Below are positions 11,513-24,309 of a DNA stretch of 64,000 bases, piece by piece. Origin of the DNA: Sophora flavescens. Lineage: Eukaryota; Streptophyta; Magnoliopsida; Fabales; Fabaceae. Below the pieces are notes generated by a model. That model made no database searches. It was not told the origin of the DNA and saw only the letters and a list, made by a program, of their open reading frames with translations. The position numbers and the translations under genes are program-made. How positions within the stretch are numbered: the stretch's first letter is position 1; every line of letters starts with the position of its first letter. The stretch spans positions 74,103,676 through 74,167,675 of the forward strand of contig CM061065.1 in assembly GCA_030762895.1 (NCBI GenBank), in the 5' to 3' direction.

Positions 11513-11740
11513 AATTATATCTATAGTAGCCCAATTGCTACACATAAAATTATATTTACAGTAGCCCAGTTGCTACACATAAAATTATATCTACAGTAGC
11601 CCAATTGCTACACATACCATTATATCACTAATAGCCCAATTGCTATACATACAATTATATCTCTAATAGCCCAATTGCTATACATACAATTATATCCCTA
11701 ATAGCCCAATTGCTATACATACAATTATATAAACCTCAAC
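11513..11740. repeat. 36-bp minisatellite inside E LTR 1
   Basis: About six copies of a unit containing AGTAGCCCAATTGCTACACA or AATAGCCCAATTGCTATACA followed by an ATTATATC-type linker. The same array is in LTR 2 (16052-16272) and LTR 3 (20036-20217) with different copy number and variants. Confidence 0.9.
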
Positions 11741-13186
11741 GACTCTTACGGGTCATAACCTAGTGCCTCAACCTCTCACTAGAAATTCATATAAATCCTA
11801 AAATTATGATATCTCATAATCTTATCTATAAAACAACTTAATAAAGCAAGGCCCTCTAAATCACACCCATTCTCTCCCAAACAAACATCTTCCGAACAAC
11901 ACATATCTTTGCTTAGAATCCACTAAATACAATATCAAAAACCAGCCAGATCATGCATAACACAATATCAACAAAATATTCAAACATCATAAATAATACG
12001 TCACATGCAATGGAATACCTCAACCAGCGTATCACAGTAAATTCAACAACATAAACTCAGACATCATCAAATACTTTAAAATCAACCTAATGTCGATAAA
12101 CCTACAATCCCCGAATCACCATTGGTTTTACAGAAAAGGTTTCCAATGTGATTTTGGTCTTGTCGATTACTCAACTACTAGTAGGGTTTAGGTCACCCTA
12201 CACAATTATTATAGAATATACTACTTATAGATTCCGACGGTAGAATGATTCTTCCCCCACCCGAGTTAGCACCGAAATCCCGAACTCGACGTTCCTCGCT
12301 ATCATGTCAAAGCTTAACAGTTTCACCTTGAACCAAACAACATAATTATAATTAATCAAACAAACCCAACTATGCCCATTTTATGCTAGATTCAGCCATC
12401 CAATTCAAAATAAGGCTTGGGTTATTTTCTTAATCTAGTCTTTTTTATACTAGTTCCTAGAGCATTAACTAGCATAGATTAAGTGTTAATAGTTAAAATT
12501 ATGAAACAAAATCCTCTAAAAAACTAGGTTAGGGTTTCGGCCATGAGGGTTAAAATAGGCTAGAAATTGTTTTTGATTACAAGCTCATGGATCTATAACC
12601 TAGAGACCTTAGCTAGCTTAGACAAGTCACTATTCAAGTAAAAATTGAAGAAAACCTCATCTAGCCTACATAGAGATACATTCGACCCACATAGAGAAAT
12701 TTGGTTAGAAAAATTAGTTGGATTAAAGCTCTTGGATTTAGATAATACAAGTACTAGGGAGCTCAAATCAAGCATTAGATTTCAAAGTATGAACAAAAAC
12801 ACCAAACCAATTTTCAAAGGGGGTTTCAATCATTCTAAGAAAATTGTTTTGATTACATGCTCCTAGATGATGAAAGTAGGAGTCATATAGAGATCATAGC
12901 AATTGGTTTCACAATAAAATGATTTTTATACAATTTTCTAGAATTATTTGAAATTCTTGATCAAGGAATGAAAAACTCATGAAAACTTGATGATCATGAC
13001 TTGGAAACCAGGAAATCAATGAAGCACATGATGTTTATTTATCAAGAAGAGTAAGGTATACCTCTTAGATGTTGGAAAATTGACAAGAATGGATCAAGTC
13101 CTTCACAAATTTGCTTAAAGTGTTCTTGAGAAAAGTGAGAGAAAATGAAGAAATGAGTGAAGGGGGCCAAGGCTGCGGTTTAGGGG

Positions 13187-13197
13187 GTATTTATAGG
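13187..13197 (-). promoter_or_regulatory. TATA box of E LTR 1
   Basis: The minus strand reads CCTATAAATAC, and the same site is conserved in LTR 2 (17737-17747) and LTR 3 (61436-61446). Its place within the LTR fits the element's own promoter, transcribing toward lower coordinates. Confidence 0.6.
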
Positions 13198-14092
13198 GTA
13201 GATCTTAGGCTTTGTTTGGTTCTTAGGCTTTAAATTAATGGGTTTTGTGAATATTAAATTATTATATGATTAACTATGGTTAATAATTAACTTCACTATG
13301 GTTACTTTGCTAACTATGGTTAACAAACATGTGGCTCACATTTAGTGGAGGGTTTGGCTGATTCTTGGCCACAAGAACTAACCTTGGTTCCGTAACCATG
13401 GTTGAAATTTAACTCAACGTCGGTTAGGTTAAGCTTAGGGGTATTTTGGTCATTTCACCTAAATTTACATTTAATGCTTCATAAATGTTTGGTGAGTCAT
13501 GGTGGTGACTCACCCCATGACTCACCCCCTCCGGTGTCCAGTTCCGTCTCTGCAGTTCCGTTTCCGCCTCCGTCGGTTCCCCGATTAGGGTTTTACGGCA
13601 GTATAAAAGTAAAATATTTCGTTTTCGATTGAAAATTTTCAAACTAACCAGACTCGTTGGAAATATGATTTAATCATAACCCATTTCATTCATGAGTCAA
13701 AATTAGGATTTCTGATCATCAAAATCTTACTGTCAGTGAAAACACCAACTGTTTTCCGTTTGAACTTTTACCAAAATTCTTCCGAATAAACATAATATTT
13801 CATTTCTGATCAGAAATTTGGAAAGTAGAATTCCTCCTGGATAATATATAAAATATCTACAAATTTTAAGTTTCGGGTCAAATTAGGGTTTTCTGCCGGT
13901 ATAAAATTATACTGTCAGTAAAAATGCAGACCGGTTTCCGTCTGAATTTTAAACCCAAAATTTCACCGTACCCTAAGAGAGACTATGAATATGATTTTAT
14001 TTTATTTAAAATCACTTTATAACTCTTAGAATAAAATATAATTAATTATATTTTAACTGGTTAAACAGCGTAATTAAAATCAGGTTGTTACA

Positions 14093-15349
14093 TTACTACC
14101 CCTCTTAAAAAAAATTTGTCCTCGAAATTTCGTGACGCAAACTAGACATCATCTTGTAATTGTATCTTAATCTAAAGAACCCACATTATATTTCTCATCG
14201 ATGTTTTTCCCCTAGGTGACAGCGGTAACTTCATAATATAATTCATTCTTATATCGTTCTATTTATCCTCGAAACAATCCATCACTACATTATATTCATT
14301 GTCCTTAAAATTTCACATTGATCTATCATCCTTGAAGGAAATAATTAAAACTTAATCCTTTCCTCTTCTTACTACTGATCCACTCGAGAACCTTATTTCA
14401 GCATCTAACTCCCGCAATTAACTCCACAACCAATTCCAACATCTAACTTCAACCATTACCTGCAATTAACACCACAATCAATTTCAACATCTAACTTCTA
14501 CAATTAACACCGCAATCAATACTACCCTAACTTCCTACTTCATGTATCCAATCACAGTCTTAGTTCCTTAGAATGTATTTCACTATTCTAGATTATATCA
14601 AAATCACACATTTCATGTTTCCAAATAAACATCTCAACACTCCTTAAGATAAACTGCAATCAAAAGAGCAACACCTGTTAGGATTATCTAACTTAACAAA
14701 TTTGAATTTCTCTAGTAACCTCAATTTACATCAGAAATCATCTTTTCTGCTCATATTCAACTTAGGTGAAATTACTATATACCCTTTCATTTACTCTTCC
14801 CAAAAGTCATACAATCCATCTTAACTACGAACTGTAATCATTGCCCTAGGTTCCATAATGATACTATGCCTCATCAACATTTGACTTATAGTAATTGTCC
14901 TACTCACTGATATTGATCTTAAGGGTTCACATCCTACTAGTCAGAACTATACCTCAACAAAACTCTCATCACTTTCTTGTCTATCATGCTAATTAGACAA
15001 ACAAACAAAGTCTACCAAATATCAAATACATACCTTGTATAAGAACCAATATTGAGAATTCAGTTCCCCTCACGGTAAATACTCTTTCAGTGACCTGAGG
15101 TCTGGCCATCTGTTGTCCTGCTGCTGGAACTCCTTTTCCAGCTCCACCTCTCTGAACACTGTTATACAACATATAATGCTACATAAAATTGGTATATATA
15201 TATGCCATATAACTGTTAACTATCGTGTCGGGACTCACTACCCAACTTCTAAGCGTAGCCAATATCCGATGTGGATTCAACTAGATACGGCCAGTAACAA
15301 CGTCCTAGACCTCACAGTCCAATTAGAATCAAACTGCACTGATACCCAA
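14093..15349 (-). mobile_element. Element E internal region 1 (gag-deleted)
   Basis: In minus sense it opens at 15349 with a degenerate Met-tRNA primer site (TGGGTATCAGTGCAG) and a leader closely matching that of element A, then jumps to the last part of the A-type gag (GGAGKGVPAAGQQMARPQ, ERVFTVRG; about 15057-15165). It ends in a polypurine tract AAGAGGGGTAGTAA beside LTR 1. Nearly all of gag and all of pol are missing, so E is an internal-deletion derivative of the A family that would depend on proteins supplied in trans. The long AT-rich remainder (14110-15050) holds no recognisable gene. Confidence 0.75.
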
Positions 15350-18153
15350 AGAGACACCCCGTCGTGCCCCGCTGTGTTATTAGAATAAAGCCTCAATAAT
15401 TAATTCTTAATCACGCGCTTAAAGTTAAACGTGTATTCCGAAACACGTAAAAATTAAAAACTTAAGTTAAATAGTATACAACTTTAGTTAATTAGAAAAC
15501 AAAACTCCATAATTATGATATACATACACACATAAGTCTTATAAACATATTATAAAAAACTCTTGAGGGTATCCTCTCGGTAGGATCCCTTACAGGTATA
15601 CACTTAAACAAACTATTATTCGGTGGAAAATATAAAATAAAGTAACCGACACAATGGCCATACTTTCTAACACCTAAAACATTAATTCGCAGCTCGACCT
15701 CCGGCCTCCAGTTAGTAAGGAGTTCCATCCAACTCCTCCTCATTCAGCTCAGCCACAAGGTCTTCTCATATGATCCCAAAAAAAAAATTGAATACAACAC
15801 ACAAAGAATACAGGCGATAAGAAACAGTTCTATCATCAAAAAGTGGAAAAGTATCATAGCATAAAATATACTAACTGTCAAAGACACACATCACACATAA
15901 CTAACAATCATCCACAAATTAACAATATCATCCTCTACCCTTACTCTCATACAACTAAACCTTTAAGCAACGTGACCACTATAATCCTTTCACACCATCT
16001 CCACCCAAATAGGAATATTAGTTCTTCATCCGAGCGAGCACTCCCGTCTATCAAATTATATCTATAGTAGCCCATTTGCTACACATAAAATTATATCTAC
16101 AGTAGCCCAATTGCTACACTTAAAATTATATCTATAGTAGCCCAGTTGCTAAACAAAAAATTATATCTACAGTAGCCCAATTGTTACACATACCATTATA
16201 TCACTAATAGCCCAATTTCTATACATACAATTATATCCCTAATAGCCCAATTTCTATACATACAATTATATAAACCTCATCGACTCTTACGGGTCATAAC
16301 CTGGTGCCTCAACCTCTCACTAGAAACTCGTATAAATCCTCAAATTACGATATCTCATAATCTTATCTATAAAACAACTAAATTAAGCTAGGCCCTCTAA
16401 ATCACACCCATTCTCTCCCAAACAAACATATTCCGAACAACACATATCTTTGCATAAAATCCACTAAATGCAATATTAAAAACCAACCAGATCATGCATA
16501 ACACAATATCAACAAAATATTCAAACATCATAAAAAATACGTCACATGCAATGCAATACCGCAACCCGCGTATCACAGTAAATTCAACAACATAAAATCA
16601 GACACCATCAAATACTTTAAAATCAACCTAATGTCGATAAACCTGCAATCCCCGAATCACCATTGGTTTTACAGAAAAGGTTTCCAATATGATTTTGGTA
16701 TTGTCGATTACTCAACTACTAGTATGGTTTAGGTCGCCCTACACAATTATTATAGAATATACTACTTATAGATTCCGACGGTAGAATGATTCTTTCCCCC
16801 ACCAGAGTTAGCACCGAAATCTTGAACTCGACGTTCCACGCTATCACGCCACAGCTTAACAGTTTCACCTTGAACCAAACAACTTAACTATAATTAATCA
16901 AACAAACCCAACTATACCCACTTTATGCTAGATTCGGCCATCCAATTCAAAATGAGGCAAGGGTTATTTTCTTAATCTAATCTTTTTGATACTAGTTCCT
17001 AGAGCATTAACTTGCATAGATTAAGTGTTAATAGTTAAAATTATGAAACAAAATCCTCTAACCTACTAGGTTAGGGTTTCGGCCATAAGGGTTAAAATAG
17101 GCTAGAAATTGTTTTTGATTACAAGCTCTTGGATCTATAACCTAGAGACCTTAGCTAGATTTTATAAGTCATTATTCAAGTAAAAATTGAAGAAAACCTC
17201 ATCTAGCCTACATAGACATACATTCGGCCCACATAGAGAAATTTGGTTAGAAAATTTAGTTGGATTCAAGCTCTTGGATTTAGATAATGCAAGTACTAGA
17301 GACCACAAATCAAGCATTAGATTTCAAAGTTTGAACAAAAACACCAAACCAATTTTCAAAGGGGGTTTCAGCCATTCTAAGAGAATTGTTTTGATTACAT
17401 GCTCCTAGATGATGAAAGTAGGAGTAATTTAGAGATCATAGCAAATGGTTTCACAATAAAATGACTTTTATTCAATTTTCTAGAATTATTTGAAATTCTA
17501 GATCAAGGAATGAAAAGCTCATGAAAACTTGATGATCATGACTTGGAAACAAGGAAATCAATGAAGAATATGATGTTTATTTATCAAGAAGAGTAAGGTA
17601 TACCTCTTAGATGTTGGAAAATTAACAAGAGTGGATCAAGTCCTTCACAAATTTGCTTAAAGTGTTATTGAGAAAAATGAGAGAAAATGAAGAAAATGAA
17701 GAAATGAGTGAAGGCGGCATGGCTGCGGTTTGGGGGGTATTTATAGGGTAGATCTTAGGCTTTGTTTGGTTCTTAGGCTTTAAATTAATGGGGTTTTTTG
17801 AATATTAAATTAACATATGATTAACTATGGTTAATAATTAACTTAACTAGGGTTACTTTGCTAACTATGGTTAACAAACATGTGACCCACATTTAGTGGA
17901 GGGTGTGGCTGATTCTTGGCCACAAGATCTAACCCTGGTTCCTTAACCATGATATAAAATTATACTGTCGGTAAAAACACAGACCGGTTTCCGTCTGAAT
18001 TTTAAACACAAAATTTCAACGTAACCTTATACCATAAGAGAGACTATGAATATGATTTTATTTTATTTAAAATCACTTTCTAACTCTCAGATTAAAATAT
18101 AATTAATTATATTTTAACCGGTTAAACAACGTATTTAAAATCAGGCTGTTACA
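15350..18153 (-). mobile_element. Element E, LTR 2 (shared middle LTR)
   Basis: About 2.80 kb, starting (minus) TGTAACAGCCTGATTTTAAA at 18153. It matches LTR 1 throughout but lacks about 500 bp corresponding to 13403-13905. The terminal T of the TGTCTCA end is mutated (aaagagacacc instead of aatgagacacc). The minisatellite is at 16052-16272 and the TATA box at 17737-17747. It serves as boundary for both internal regions. Confidence 0.85.
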
Positions 18154-19339
18154 TTACTGCCCCTCTTAAAAAAAATTCCGTCCTCGGAATTTCGTGACTC
18201 AAACTAGACATCATCTTGTAATCGTTTCTTATTCTAAAGATCCCATATTATATTTCTCATCGCTATCTTTCCCCTAGGTGACAGCGGTAACTTCATAACA
18301 GAATTCAGTCTTATATCGTTTTATTTATCCTCGAAACAATCCATCACTACATTATATTCATTGTCCTTAAAATTTGACATTGATATATCATCCTTGAAGG
18401 AAATAATTAAAACTTAATCCTTTCCTCTTCTTACTACTGATTCCGCAATTAACACCACAATCAATTCCAACATCTAACTTCTACCATTACCTGCAATTAA
18501 CACCATAATCAATTTCAACATCTAACTTCTACAATTAACACCGCAATCAATACTACCCTAACTTCCTACTTCACGTATCCAATCACAGTCTTAGCACCTT
18601 AGAATGTATTTCACTATTCTAGATTATATCAAAATCACACATTTCAAGTCTCCAAATAAACATCTCAACACTCCTTAAGATAAACTGCAATCAAAAGAAC
18701 AACACCTGTTAGGATTAGCTAACTTAACAAATTTGAATTTCTCTAGTAACCTCAATTTACATCAGAAATCATCTTTTCTGCTCATATTCAACTTATGTGA
18801 AATTACTATAAACACTTTCGTTTGCTCTTCCCAAACTCATACAATCCATCTTAACTACGAACATTAATCATTGCCCTAGATTCCTAATGATACTATGCCT
18901 CGATCAATATTTGACTTATAGTAATTGTCTTACTCACTGATATTGATCTTAAGTGTTCACATCCTACTAGTCACAACTATACCTCAACAAAACTCTCATC
19001 ACTTTCTTGTCTATCATGCTACTTAGAAAAACAAACAAAGTCTACCAGATATCAAATACATACCTTATATAATATCCCAGATTGAGAATTCAGCTCCCCT
19101 CACGATAAACACCCTTTCACTGGCCTGAGGTCTGGCCATCTGCTGTCCAACTGCTGGAACTCCTTTTCCAGCTCCACCTTTTTGAACACTGGTATACGAC
19201 ATATAATGCTACATAAAACGGGTATATATATGCCATATAACTGTTAAATATCGCGTCGGGACTCACTGCCCAACTTCTAAGCATAGTAAATATCCTAGAC
19301 CTCACAGTCTGATTAGAATCAAACTGCTCTGATACCAAA
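18154..19339 (-). mobile_element. Element E internal region 2 (gag-deleted)
   Basis: Second copy of the 1.2-kb internal region. A better-preserved primer site (TGGTATCAGAGCAG) lies in minus sense at 19338-19325, followed by the A-type leader and the gag tail remnant near 19080-19190 (ARPQ and VRG motifs readable). A polypurine tract AAGAGGGGCAGTAA abuts LTR 2. The same gag deletion as in internal region 1 shows the deletion predates the tandem arrangement. Confidence 0.75.
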
Positions 19340-20961
19340 TGAGATACCCCGTTGTGCCCTGTTGTGTTATTAGAATAAAGCATCATTAATTAATTCTTAA
19401 TCATGTGCTTAACGTTAAATGTGTATTCCGAAACACGTAAAAATTAAAAACTTAAGTTAAATAGCATATAACTTTAGTTAATTAGAAATAAAGACTCCAT
19501 AATTATGTTATAAATACACACATAAGTCTTATAAACATATTATACAACACTCTTAAGGGTATCCTCTCAGTAGGATCCCTTATAGGTATACACTTAAACA
19601 AACTGTTATTCAGCGAAAAATATAAAATAAAGTAACAGACACACTGGCCATACTTTCTAACACCTAAAACATTAATTCGCAGCTCGATCTCCGGCCTCCA
19701 GTTCGTAAGGAGTTGTATCCAACTCCTCCTCATTCAGCTCAGTCACAGGGTCTTCTCGTATGATCCCACAAAAAAATAGAATACAACACACAAAGAATGC
19801 AGGGGATAAGAAATAATTTTAGCATCAAAAAGTGGAAAAGAATCATAGCATAAAATATAATAACTATCAAAGACACACAACTAACAATCATCCTCAAATT
19901 AACAATATCATCCTCTACCTTTACTCTCATACAACTGAACCTTTATGCTAACGTGACCACTATAATCCTTTCACACCATCTCCACCCAAATAGGAATATT
20001 AGTTCTTCGTCCAAGCGAGCACTCCCCTCTATCAAATTATATCTATAGTAGCCCATTTGCTCACATAAAATTATATCTACAGTAGCCCAATTTCTACACA
20101 TACCATTATATCACTAATAGCCCAATTGCTATACATACAATTATATCTCTAATAGCCCAATTGATATACATCCAATTATATCCCTAATATCCCAATTGCT
20201 ATACATACAATTATATAAACCTCACCGACTCTTACGGGTCATAACCTAGTGCCTCAACCTCTCACTAGAAACTCGTATAAATCCACAAATTACGATATCT
20301 CATAATCTTATCTATAAAACAACTTAATTAAGCTAGGCCCTCTAAATCACACCCATTTTATCCCAAACAAACATCTTCCGAACAACACATATATTTGCTT
20401 AAAATCCACTAAATACAATATTAAAATCAGGCAGATCATGCATAACACAATATCAACAAAATATTCAAACATCATAAATAATACGTCACATACAATGGAA
20501 TACCTCAACCAGCGTATCACAGTAAATTCAACAACATAAACTCAGACATCATCAAATACTTTAAAATCAACCTAATATCGATAAACCTACAATCCCCAAA
20601 CCACCATTGGTTTTACAGAAAAGATTTCCAATGTGATTTTGGTATTGTCGATTACTCAACTACTAGTAGGGTTTAGGTCGCCCTACACAATTATTATAGA
20701 ATATACTACTTATCGATTCCGACGATAGAATGATTCTTCCCCTACCCGAGTTAGCACCGAAATCCCAAACTCGACGTTCCTCACTATCACGTCACAGCTT
20801 AACAGTTTCACCTTGAACCAAACAACATAACTATAATTAATTAAACAGACCCAACTTTACCCACTTTATGCTAGATTCAGTCATTCAATTCAAAATGAGG
20901 CTAGGGATATTTTCTTAATCTAATCATTTTGATACTAGTTCCTAGAGCATTAACTAGCATA
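19340..20961 (-). mobile_element. Element E, LTR 3, left part
   Basis: Begins tgagataccccgttgtgccc and parallels LTR 1 and LTR 2, including the minisatellite at 20036-20217. It is interrupted at 20961 by element A and resumes at 60904. The sequence actagcata / gcatagattaagtg across the gap reconstitutes the uninterrupted sequence seen at 12471-12490. Confidence 0.9.
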
Positions 20962-21524
20962 TGTAACAGCCTGATTTTAATTATGTTTTTCAACAGGTTA
21001 AAATATAATTAATTTTATTTTAATATGAAAGATAGAAAGTGTTTTTGAATAAAATAAAATCATATTCATAATCTACTTTATGGTAGAAGGTTACGGTAAA
21101 ATTTTGGGTTGAAAATTCAGACGAAACCCGGTCTGCGTTTTCACTGACAGTAAAAGTTTACTGAGCAGAAAACCTAATTTTGACACGTGAACGAAATGGT
21201 TAGTGTTTTTTTCGTGTTTCCAATGACTTTAGTAATTTTGGAAACTTTAAGTTCGGAATTAAAAATATAATATTTTATCCGGGTGACATACGATCGGGAA
21301 TTTGAACTCGATACACAATGGAACAGATAAGGAGCTAAAAAAGGTTGAAGTGACTTGTTGAAATGTAGGAAATGATGATGGGAGTCTCTAGTCACATCCT
21401 AAAAAAGGGTCATGATTACACTTTTTTGAAAATAATGTATTTTACTCCAAAAATCACTTTTTTCTACACATTTGATCCAAACACTCCATAAGCCAAACCT
21501 GGAGCCCTAGTCCCTCATTTTCTC
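20962..21524 (+). mobile_element. Element A 5' LTR, left part
   Basis: First 563 bp of the 5' LTR, ending at ttctc (21520-21524), the TSD of nested element B. The LTR resumes at 52682. The short minus-strand frame at 21174-21395 is not a gene. Confidence 0.9.
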
Positions 21525-23089
21525 TGTTGTTTTGGCTTCAGCGACTCAAGAGGGGGGTGAATTGAGTTTTCTTAAAAATGTTTCCCTCTTAAAAACTTTT
21601 CACAAAACTTTAGTTTTCAGATTTGTGGCCTCGGGATCTTTTACAAAATCAATGAAGGGTTTATATAAAATCTTGAATAGAAGGTGATGAGGATAAGAAA
21701 GATTAATTCAGAATAGGTTCGGGTTCAAAACTCAGTAATAACAAAATACAGAAACTGATTAAGCCTTTCAAGATTACGAACAAGTTATGCAAGTTTCAGA
21801 TACAAGCATTAACAATCAAGAACAAACTTGCAGGTTTCAGTTTCAGTATATGATGCAAGATTCAATTCAAATACTGATTATGTAGATCAAGAACTGATAT
21901 CAATTGAATACTTAGAACATCAAGATCATAGTTATGTGTGCAAGATAGAAATTTAAGAGTTTGAGTTTAGAGATACCACACAACTAGATTTATCCTGGTT
22001 CAGTCACCACCACTGTGACCTACATCCAGTCCCCACTCCACCTGTGGGTTTTCACACACTAACACAACAAGCTTTAGCTAGGTAGCTTGAAAAACCTTTC
22101 CACCACAAAGCACTCCTTCACCTCGAGATACCACACTCTTGTGAAGAGCCTCAATGTTCTTCCTTAGGGATACCTCACCCTAATTACACAAAGAGACTCC
22201 TCTCTTTACAATCAAATAGAACGAAAAGATTGATTCCTAAACTCTCAATAGTCAGATATACAAATTGAAGTTCTTATGAGAATTGAAACAATATTTTTCA
22301 CAATAAGCTCAAGAAAGAAGATGAATGATTTTCACAATTGATCTCTCAAATTGATTTTGTGTAATTCTGATATGTTTGATATATGTCAAAGTGTTCCTTT
22401 GATCCCTATATATATAGGAAACAAGTTATAGTCGTTGGGATCAATTAAAATATATTTGGGTCTGATAACAGAATCTGTTTTCTAGATTCGGATTCTTGAA
22501 CAGGGGATGAGTACATGGCTGTATTAACCAATTTCATACTGATAGTTCCGATAATTTCTCAAAATCTTGAACTTGGTTAATCCAACAGTACACCCATTCA
22601 ATACATCTATGTATTAAATCAAGAACCTTAAATTCATTTGTCAGTTACAGTAACTGAAATACATCCATTGATTACATGGTTGTACCTGACAAATAATTTA
22701 CTTATTTCCAAAAATCATTTTCATTAAAAAAAAAACTTTTTCCTTCTAATGCAGGTTATGAAAATTGATTTTCTTCATGCATCTTTTTAGTTGAGCTATT
22801 TTGTGACTAAGAGATTTCTTTCTCTTACAAATCATCTAAGACTTAAATCTAAAATTCTCCTTTAAGCTTGGTCTTGATGATCCTTTGATCTTTGACTTTG
22901 CTCTTTTGATTTCTACATGCAACTCATTGATTCCTTCAAGTTCTTCCTTGAATATTTTCCTTGAATTTGCTTAATAAACTTGTTGATCACTGCTTGATAC
23001 CTGTCTTTGCAATTTGACACTAAAACACTTGCACACACATTAAATTGTATTTGTCATATATCAAAATCTCTAAGTCATTGAGTCTTACA
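21525..23089 (-). mobile_element. Element B 3' LTR (minus sense)
   Basis: Complete 1,565-bp LTR. A TATA-like CTATATATATAGG lies at 22407-22417 (minus) and is conserved in the partner LTR near 26463. By eye, roughly nine differences from the other LTR in the first 230 bp, mostly G/A and A/T changes. Confidence 0.9.
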
Positions 23090-23104
23090 AACTCCCCCTT
23101 TTTG
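23090..23104 (-). other. Polypurine tract of element B
   Basis: The minus strand reads AAAAAGGGGGAGTT immediately before the LTR start at 23089. This purine-rich plus-strand primer site is typical of copia elements and fixes orientation. Confidence 0.75.
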
Positions 23105-23587
23105 ATTATGATAAATCTTCTAATAAATTATAAGATCAGAGTATAAGTGTAGCAGAAGCTAAGTGTTTTTGACAGATTTATATCATGGTATCAGAGCAGA
23201 AGTATATCAGAGCAAAAAAAAATTGTCATAGCAGAAATTTGATTTACTCCCCATTAATCATGTAAGCTTATAAGCTCCCCCTCAACATATGCATGTATAA
23301 TTTGTTATTATCCCCTTTCTCTATATCATACTTTTTCCTCCCCTTTTGGCATTATAAAAAAGGTAAAGAAAAGAAACATTTAAAGCAATAGAGAAAGCAA
23401 GCATTTAAAAATTCAAACATAGCATATAAAATTGTTCATGTTAGAGGGATAGGTGCAGAGAAATGAAAGTTCACTCCTGGGTTATCTTTGAGTTTATCAA
23501 TGTCCTTTTCTGCCCTTTTTATCCTTTCATTCACTTCAACAATTGCAGCCATTTCGATTTCATGATTTTCTTTTGTTTCTTTAGAGA
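23105..23587. other. No gene seen; 3' untranslated part of element B
   Basis: AT-rich sequence between the RNase H tail and the polypurine tract. Nothing recognisable is encoded. Confidence 0.5.
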
Positions 23588-23790
23588 TTAGATATAGGAT
23601 TGATCAATTATGCCCAATTCTCTTCTAATGAAAAGGAAGCTTTCATTGTTCAAGGGCTTGGTAAAAATATCAGCAAGTTGTTTAGTTGTATCAACATATT
23701 CAATCTCAATTTCTCTACTTTGAATAAAAGTTCTTATGATAGAGATCATGTTCAAAGTTAATTGTTGCATAGCAAGCAAAACAAATCATT
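23588..23790 (-). pseudogene. Tail of copia RNase H in element B
   Basis: The minus strand encodes IIRTFIQSREIEIEYVDTTK and then QLADIFTKPLNN, ending LGIIDQSYI. ADIFTKPL is the conserved C-terminal block of plant copia RNase H. Only about 60 codons remain, so the rest of pol was removed by a large internal deletion between here and gag. Confidence 0.85.
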
Positions 23791-24309
23791 TAAGGCTTCA
23801 TCAATTTTCTTAGATTCAATTTGTGAAACAAAAGCCATATGATTGTTCCAAGATTGATCAAATAACTTTAATAGAACAATGTAGACATACTATACAATGA
23901 TATATAAGTCAACACAGAAAGATTCACAATCATACATTAATAATGATAATTAGAAAACATATTCAATCAATATTATTTCTTTATTGTTACCCATTTTGTG
24001 TTTGGTGAAGGCTCTATGTCATGATTCCAATTTTTGTTCTTGACCTTCCACCACACCTACAAAACAATTTCATGTTTTTGCTATAGATACCTAACTTTTC
24101 TTGGGTCCTTCATGGTTAGAGTATGATAAAGTTCCTTTTGGAACCCATATTTGCCTTATCTACAATGAATAATTATTTCTCACATTGTAGAAAGCACCTT
24201 TTCTATTGCAATAATGACATCTAGCATATTGTGATGTATTAGCATAATGAGAGACCTGAAATTTTCTAAAGTTTTTTGCCTTTCTCTCAATTTTATACAC
24301 TAAATCAAC
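23791..24309 (-). pseudogene. Degenerate gag/protease linker of element B
   Basis: Downstream of gag the minus strand shows a C-Y-C-N-R-K-G-A-F-type zinc-knuckle trace near 24170-24220 and IWVPKGTL-type sequence near 24130-24160, then further blocks with stops. This resembles the region between the zinc knuckle and protease in SIRE-type copia elements. Frames are broken, and the remainder is noncoding. Confidence 0.5.

Larger units (their letters stand above)
10807..14092 (-). mobile_element. Element E, LTR 1 of a tandem LTR-int-LTR-int-LTR array
   Basis: In minus sense the LTR starts TGTAACAACCTGATTTTAAT at 14092 and ends GTGGTGTCTCA at 10807, about 3.29 kb. Both edges match the LTRs of element A (start TGTAACAGCCTG, end GGGGTGTCTCA), so E and A are relatives. 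It carries a TATA box (13187-13197) and a 36-bp minisatellite (11513-11740). Frames such as 10970-11200 recur in all three LTRs because the DNA is repeated, and they are not genes. Confidence 0.85.

Noticed and set aside
12645..12866. A 73-codon frame repeated at 17187-17408
   Set aside because: Also LTR sequence of element E, antisense to the element, with no domain.
10807..20961. Independent insertions of three elements side by side
   Set aside because: No 5-bp duplications separate the units and each internal region is flanked by a primer site and polypurine tract shared with the neighbouring LTR, so a recombination tandem fits better.
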